Shown here in pieces: positions 59,555-64,000 of a DNA stretch of 64,000 nucleotides (positions within the stretch are counted from its first letter, which is position 1; each line of letters opens with the position of its first letter). The stretch is from the NCBI RefSeq assembly GCF_011022235.1, contig NZ_JAAIYP010000027.1, positions 42,080 through 106,079 of the forward strand, read 5' to 3'. The DNA is from Magnetospirillum aberrantis SpK (GTDB lineage Bacteria; Pseudomonadota; Alphaproteobacteria; Rhodospirillales; Magnetospirillaceae). The translations under genes and the position numbers were made by a program. The notes under the pieces were generated by a model. The model was given only the letters and a program-made list of their open reading frames with translations, made no database searches and was not told where the DNA came from.

Positions 59555-60487
59555 ATGCCTGGCGAGAGACTTGATAAATTGCATGCGGTTTCGCTCTACC
59601 TGTTCGGTCAATCCATAGAGCCGCTAAATCAATTGAAAAGTGCTCTCAAGGCACGGATGCCCAAGGGAGCTGCGGGCCGCAACGACCGTACGTTGAACTC
59701 GTTTTTCAGCAAGACCCCCACGTCCTCGTTCCACTTGGCGACAGTTCAGTCTTACGAACGGCAAATTTGCGCCCTGGCTGGGGACCAGGGGCTGTATCTG
59801 CCCGAAGATTTTCTGGGATGGCCGATCGCTAAGCTTCGCCCACTACTGACCAAGCGCCAACGCGTGGCGAAACGGCCAACGCCGATGCTGATATTGCGCT
59901 CGTTAGCGATTGAGAATTTCAATCAAGAAGCTGATAGCGAAGAGATTGTCGGAACCTACAACATGTTCCGGCTACACACCCGCCATCCGGTGGCGGAAAG
60001 CGGATTGCTGACCATCACGGCCGCCAACAATCACTTGAAGTGCACATTGGAATTCGAGCAACAGAGCTATGCCGGTTGTGTGATCGAGAACAACACCAAG
60101 GTCACACTTGTCATGGCACCCGAGCGCACGCGCCAGCGCGGCCTTAACATGCTGCTGATCAGTTTCCCCAACAACGAGGAACAGCAATTTCTGGCGGGAA
60201 CATGGTTCGACACCACTCCGGCCGATCCCGGCGCCGGCCGTTTCTTCATGCGACGCCTGGATGACAGGGATCTCCCCGGTCTTCAGCTAATCCGCGATTT
60301 TTCTGAACGGGAGCATCCACAGGAATACGGCAAGCTGCTCGAAGTGCTGACCCCAGCCCGGCCAGCCATCAACGCACGCGATTTTTATCTTTATTGCCCG
60401 ATCGGCTATGTCCTGGAGAGCCACCCCCTGGATGGCTGGTACAAAGCCCTATTAAACGCCCAACCGCCCATTTTTAAGGAAGCGTGA
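59555..60487 (+). CDS. Hypothetical 310-residue protein, family not recognised
   Basis: A soluble protein with no signal peptide or membrane helix. Residues 1-100 look helical (KLHAVSLYLFGQSIEPLNQL) and could be a protein- or DNA-binding region. Residues 120-245 are beta-rich (GTYNMFRLHTRH, GLLTITAANNHLKC, FLAGTWFDTTP), reminiscent of ligand-binding sensor domains in some regulators, but I see no real match. AAGGGG lies seven bases before the ATG. The upstream AT-rich region and lack of known neighbours suggest transfer. Confidence 0.75.
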   Translation: MPGERLDKLHAVSLYLFGQSIEPLNQLKSALKARMPKGAAGRNDRTLNSFFSKTPTSSFHLATVQSYERQICALAGDQGLYLPEDFLGWPIAKLRPLLTKRQRVAKRPTPMLILRSLAIENFNQEADSEEIVGTYNMFRLHTRHPVAESGLLTITAANNHLKCTLEFEQQSYAGCVIENNTKVTLVMAPERTRQRGLNMLLISFPNNEEQQFLAGTWFDTTPADPGAGRFFMRRLDDRDLPGLQLIRDFSEREHPQEYGKLLEVLTPARPAINARDFYLYCPIGYVLESHPLDGWYKALLNAQPPIFKEA

Positions 60488-60492
60488 GGAAT

Positions 60493-60526
60493 TTCCCCTG
60501 TCCGAGCTTGCCCACGGACAGGGGAA
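60493..60526. terminator. Terminator between the hypothetical gene and rpoH
   Basis: TTCCCCTGTCCG pairs perfectly with CGGACAGGGGAA around ten bases, between two convergent genes. Confidence 0.75.
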
Positions 60527-60530
60527 TGCG

Positions 60531-61418
60531 TCACGCCGCCGGCAGCGCCTTGGGGGCGACGAACCCGGCCTGGACGATGGCACGGACCTTGTCGAAGGCC
60601 TTGGCCTCGATCTGGCGGATGCGTTCACGGCTGACGCCGTAGCGGCCGCCCAGTTCCTCCAGCGTCATCGGTTCGTCCTTCAGACGCCGTTCGACGAAGA
60701 TCTCGCGCTCGCGTTCGCTCAGGGTATCCAGGGCGCGGGCGATCAGGCCACGGCCTTGGGCCATCTCCTCGCGATGGGCGTAGGCCGCTTCCTGGTTGTC
60801 GGACTGGTCGGGCAACAGGGCAACCGCCTCGGTGCCGCTTTCGCCCAAGGGAACGTTGAGCGAGGAATCGCGGCCCGCCATGCGGCGGTTCATGGACACC
60901 ACGTCGTCTTCGCCGACATCAAGCTCGCGGGCGATCGCCGTCACGTGCTCGGGCGCCAGGTCGCCGGCCTCCAGCAGCTTCAGACGCGCCTTGATGCGGC
61001 GCAGGTTGAAGAACAGCTTCTTTTGCGCGGCCAGGGTGCCGATCTTGACCAAAGACCAGGAGTTCAGGACGAATTCGTTGAGCGACGCCTTGATCCACCA
61101 CATGGCGTAGGTGGACAGGCGGAATCCCTTGTCCGGGTCGAATTTCTTGACGGCCCGCATCAGGCCGACATTGCCTTCGGAAATCAGGTCGGCCATGGGA
61201 AGGCCGTAATGGCGATAGCCCATGGCGATCTTGGCCACCAGACGCAGGTGACTGGTCACCAGCTTGTGGGCGGCGGCGGTATCCTCGTAATCCACCCAGC
61301 GCTTGGCCAGCATGAACTCTTCCTCGGCCTCGAGGACCGGGAAGGCACGGATGTCGCCGAGATATTTGGAAAGGCCACCATCTTCGCCGATGACGGGCAT
61401 GGTCGCGGACAATCGCAT
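60531..61418 (-). CDS. rpoH: RNA polymerase heat-shock sigma factor
   Basis: A 295-residue sigma-32. The RpoH box AAQKKLFFNLRRIKARL is present, along with region 2 (DLISEGNVGLMRAVKKFDP, STYAMWWIKASL) and region 4 (EELGGRYGVSRERIRQIE). It directs transcription of chaperone and protease genes, probably including lon, clpXP and others in this window. GGAGG lies eight bases before the chosen ATG. Confidence 0.95.
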   Translation of the reverse strand: MRLSATMPVIGEDGGLSKYLGDIRAFPVLEAEEEFMLAKRWVDYEDTAAAHKLVTSHLRLVAKIAMGYRHYGLPMADLISEGNVGLMRAVKKFDPDKGFRLSTYAMWWIKASLNEFVLNSWSLVKIGTLAAQKKLFFNLRRIKARLKLLEAGDLAPEHVTAIARELDVGEDDVVSMNRRMAGRDSSLNVPLGESGTEAVALLPDQSDNQEAAYAHREEMAQGRGLIARALDTLSEREREIFVERRLKDEPMTLEELGGRYGVSRERIRQIEAKAFDKVRAIVQAGFVAPKALPAA

Positions 61419-61660
61419 CGTCAAATCCTCCTTCCGAGCGAATTGACTGAGGCCCACCACATTGGCCGGGCCGAGAACCCGGACAGCCCCAAACGGGCAC
61501 CGTCCGACGTGGAAACATTATGCAAACGCAAACATGGCGAATCAAGAGGCATGTGGTCATGCCACATGCCGGCCACCGCGCAAACACGCATTGCCCCTGG
61601 CTCCTGGACATCATCCTCCCTACATTGGTCGCCTGACGTCATCCAAGGGGGAACGCGCCC

Positions 61661-62968
61661 ATGTGGGTCGAGATCCTGATCGTTCTCGCCCTGATCCTGA
61701 TCAACGGCTTTTTCGCCATGTCCGAACTGGCCCTGGTGTCGTCGCGCCCGGCCGAATTGCGCCGCCGCGCCGAAAAAGGCTCGAAAGGCGCCCGCGTGGC
61801 GCTTGAAATGCTGAAGGACCCGTCACGCCTGTTGTCGACGGTGCAGATCGGCATCACCCTGGTCGGCATCGTCGCCGGCGCCTATTCGGGAGCCACCCTG
61901 GGCGGCCATGTCGCGGAAGCACTGGCGGCCCTGGTTCCGGCCTTGGCGGAATGGTCGGAAGAAATGGCCATGACCGGCGTGGTCGGCGCCATCACCTACC
62001 TGTCGCTGGTGGTCGGCGAACTGGTGCCGAAACGGCTGGCCATGCATCATTCCGAGACCATCGCCATCCGCGTCGCCCCCTTCATGCGCCGCGTCGCCAT
62101 GGCCGGCGGGCCGGCGGTGGCGTTATTGCGCGTTTCCACCAACCTGATCCTCAGGCTTTTGGGGCAGAAACCGGACGACACCAGACAACTCACCGAGGAC
62201 GAATTACGGGCGGTGATCGCCGAAGGTGCCCTGGCTGGGGTGATCGAGCCGGCGGAAAAGGAAATGCTGGACCGTGTCATGCGTTTGGCCGACCGGCCGG
62301 TGGGATCGATCATGACACCCAGGCCCGACGTGGTATGGCTTGACGCCGACGATCCGTTGGATGTCTGGCGCCACCGCATGACCGAGGCACCGCATTCGCG
62401 TTTTCCGGTGGCCCGCGGGTCGCTGGACGACATGGTCGGCGTGCTCGATACCCGGCGCATCCTGGGCAAGCTGTTGGCCGGCGAACCCTTCGATCCGCTG
62501 TCGGCGGTGACGCCGGCCCCGGTGGTGCACGAAGGTATCCGGGCGCCGCGCGTGCTTGAGCTGTTCAAACAGACCAACGCCCCCATGCTGATGGTGCTGG
62601 ACGAATACGGCGGCTTCGAAGGCATCGTCACCATGACCGATTTCCTGGAAGCGGTGGCCGGAGAAATGCCCGGCGGCATCGGCGACGAACCCTCGGCGGT
62701 CCGCCGCGAGGACGGGTCGTGGCTGTTGGACGGCATGATCGCCGTCGAGGAGGCCGAGGCCGTGCTGGGCCTGTCGGGCCTGGGCGAATTGGGCGACTAT
62801 CACACCCTGGCCGGGTTCATGCTGTCGCATCTGGCCCATTTGCCGCTGACCGGCGAATATTTCGTCTGGTCGGGATGGCGGTTCGAGGTGGTGGACATGG
62901 ACGGCCGGCGTATCGACCGCATTCTCGCCACTCCGCCACGGGAAGTCCCCGACGACAGCGGCTCTTGA
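61661..62968 (+). CDS. HlyC/CorC-family membrane protein (CNNM + CBS)
   Basis: A 435-residue protein. The N-terminal DUF21/CNNM membrane domain (about 1-190, INGFFAMSELALVSSR) is followed by two CBS domains (SIMTPRPDVVWLDADD and FKQTNAPMLMVLDEYGGFEG) and a C-terminal CorC/HlyC transporter-associated domain (HTLAGFMLSHLAHLPLTGE). Members act in magnesium or cobalt efflux or tolerance. It is transcribed away from rpoH. Confidence 0.92.
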   Translation: MWVEILIVLALILINGFFAMSELALVSSRPAELRRRAEKGSKGARVALEMLKDPSRLLSTVQIGITLVGIVAGAYSGATLGGHVAEALAALVPALAEWSEEMAMTGVVGAITYLSLVVGELVPKRLAMHHSETIAIRVAPFMRRVAMAGGPAVALLRVSTNLILRLLGQKPDDTRQLTEDELRAVIAEGALAGVIEPAEKEMLDRVMRLADRPVGSIMTPRPDVVWLDADDPLDVWRHRMTEAPHSRFPVARGSLDDMVGVLDTRRILGKLLAGEPFDPLSAVTPAPVVHEGIRAPRVLELFKQTNAPMLMVLDEYGGFEGIVTMTDFLEAVAGEMPGGIGDEPSAVRREDGSWLLDGMIAVEEAEAVLGLSGLGELGDYHTLAGFMLSHLAHLPLTGEYFVWSGWRFEVVDMDGRRIDRILATPPREVPDDSGS

Positions 62969-63033
62969 CGGCGCCGCTGGACAGCGCCGCCCCGACGCGG
63001 CAATCTGGTCCTACCACTTCACGGGATTTCACC

Positions 63034-64000
63034 ATGCCGGCCAAACCACGAATCGTCGTCGCCCGTCGCCTGCCCCCTTCGGTCGAAGCCGAATTGCACC
63101 GGCGTTTCGATTGCCTGGGTAATCCCGAAGACGGTGTGTTGCCCCCCGAGGAACTGGTGGCCCGCGCCCAGACGCACCGCGCCGACGGCATGCTGGTGAC
63201 CCTGACCGACCGTTTGCCGGCCACGGCCATCGCCGCCCTTCCCGACAGCGTGCGGGTCATCGCCACCTATTCGGTCGGGTTCAACCATATCGACATCGAA
63301 GCGGCCAAGGCGCGCGGCATCGTCGTCGCCTATTGCCCCGAGGCCACCACCACCGCCACCGCCGACGTGGCGATGATGTTGCTGTTGGCGGCATGTCGCC
63401 GTCTGTCGGCTTTCGAACGCGATCTGCGCCAGGGGCAATGGGGGGCGTGGACGGCATGGAAGGATCTGGGAACCGATCCCACCGGCAAGACCCTGGGCAT
63501 CGTCGGCATGGGCCGCATCGGCCAGGCGGTGGCGGCCCGTGCCCGCGCCTTCGGCATGAAGATCGCCTATCATCAGCGCCGTCGCCTGCCGCCCGAGCAA
63601 GAGGGCGATGCAATTTTCCATCCCACATTGGAAAGCCTGTTCCGCTCATCACAGGTCGTCAGCCTGCATGCACCGGCCACCCCCGAAACCACCCGCATGG
63701 TCAACCGCGACAGCTTGGCATGGCTTCCACGCGGCGCCATCCTGGTCAACACCGCGCGCGGCGACCTGGTGGACGACGATGCGTTGATCGCCGCCTTGCA
63801 AGACGGCCATCTTGCCGCCGCCGGCCTCGACGTCTTCGCTGGCGAGCCCCATTTCGACAAACGTTACCTGGGCCTCGCCAACGTCACGCTTTTGCCCCAC
63901 ATCGGCACCTCGACCGCGGAAACCCGCGACCGCATGGGCGCCGACACCATCGCCAACCTGTCCGCAGTATTCGACGGAACCGAGCCCCCCTGGCGCGTCG
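63034..64000 (+). CDS. D-2-hydroxyacid dehydrogenase, glyoxylate/hydroxypyruvate reductase type (cut by right edge)
   Basis: The first 322 residues of an NAD(P)-dependent dehydrogenase. The nucleotide fold reads GIVGMGRIGQAVAARA. Catalytic Arg is in NTARGDLVDD and the catalytic His in LLPHIGTSTAE; TYSVGFNHIDIEAAKARGI is typical of the glycerate dehydrogenase branch. No stop occurs before base 64000, but the family length suggests it ends soon after. GGGA precedes the ATG. Confidence 0.9.
   Translation, partial: MPAKPRIVVARRLPPSVEAELHRRFDCLGNPEDGVLPPEELVARAQTHRADGMLVTLTDRLPATAIAALPDSVRVIATYSVGFNHIDIEAAKARGIVVAYCPEATTTATADVAMMLLLAACRRLSAFERDLRQGQWGAWTAWKDLGTDPTGKTLGIVGMGRIGQAVAARARAFGMKIAYHQRRRLPPEQEGDAIFHPTLESLFRSSQVVSLHAPATPETTRMVNRDSLAWLPRGAILVNTARGDLVDDDALIAALQDGHLAAAGLDVFAGEPHFDKRYLGLANVTLLPHIGTSTAETRDRMGADTIANLSAVFDGTEPPWRV

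Noticed and set aside
59325..59618. A 97-codon frame in the AT-rich stretch
   Set aside because: No ribosome site, unusual composition, and it overlaps the better-supported 310-residue gene.

Overview
The window looks like chromosome from a GC-rich alphaproteobacterium of the Rhodospirillales, most likely close to Magnetospirillum. The block rpoZ-rsh-pdxJ-lepB-rnc-era-recO with parC next to it is typical of alphaproteobacteria. The many sensory proteins (three methyl-accepting chemotaxis proteins, two GGDEF proteins, a globin sensor, a hemerythrin) and the mix of bc1-type, bd-type and c-type respiratory parts suit a motile microaerophile. The genus is my inference; no 16S gene is present. I see no phage, insertion sequence or CRISPR array.

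Layout. 1-6.1 kb: the end of an OmpR-type response regulator and its histidine kinase, a zinc-domain chemoreceptor, two small cytochromes c and a membrane diguanylate cyclase. 6.3-10.6 kb: paaI and paaK of phenylacetate degradation, then two tandem TRAP solute-binding proteins without their membrane subunits. 10.7-19.8 kb: a housekeeping block on the minus strand (parC, recO, a small membrane protein, era, rnc, lepB, pdxJ, rsh, rpoZ). 19.9-25.2 kb: NYN-domain protein, uracil-DNA glycosylase, hemerythrin, PAS/GGDEF protein and metY. 25.3-28.7 kb: a decayed 3-hydroxyisobutyryl-CoA hydrolase, phosphate transport (DUF47 protein and Pit), a Nudix hydrolase and a NifX-like protein.

28.7-35.5 kb is a respiration and copper section: a solitary Rieske protein, a DUF2946 protein and a NosL-like protein behind a perfect FNR/FixK-type site, then Sco, cydA-cydB-cydX with small membrane proteins, and a second DUF2946 protein. 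35.8-42.9 kb: tRNA-Val, the HU gene, lon, clpX, clpP, tig and tRNA-Leu, a proteostasis cluster; rpoH (heat-shock sigma factor) lies at 60.5 kb. 43.1-53.7 kb: globin-coupled chemoreceptor, malonyl-CoA decarboxylase, nnrD/nnrE, D-amino-acid dehydrogenase, a dCache-type chemoreceptor and a ComEC protein without its usual nuclease-like domain. 53.7-56.7 kb: gltX and gltA.

The most notable system is at 56.8-58.6 kb: a cobalamin riboswitch followed by a 49-residue peptide gene that overlaps (ATGA) a radical SAM/SPASM enzyme. This is a compact B12-controlled modified-peptide (RiPP-like) operon. It is followed by an AT-rich stretch with a small membrane protein and an unrecognised 310-residue protein. 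The window closes with rpoH, a CNNM/CBS membrane protein and a 2-hydroxyacid dehydrogenase cut by the right edge.
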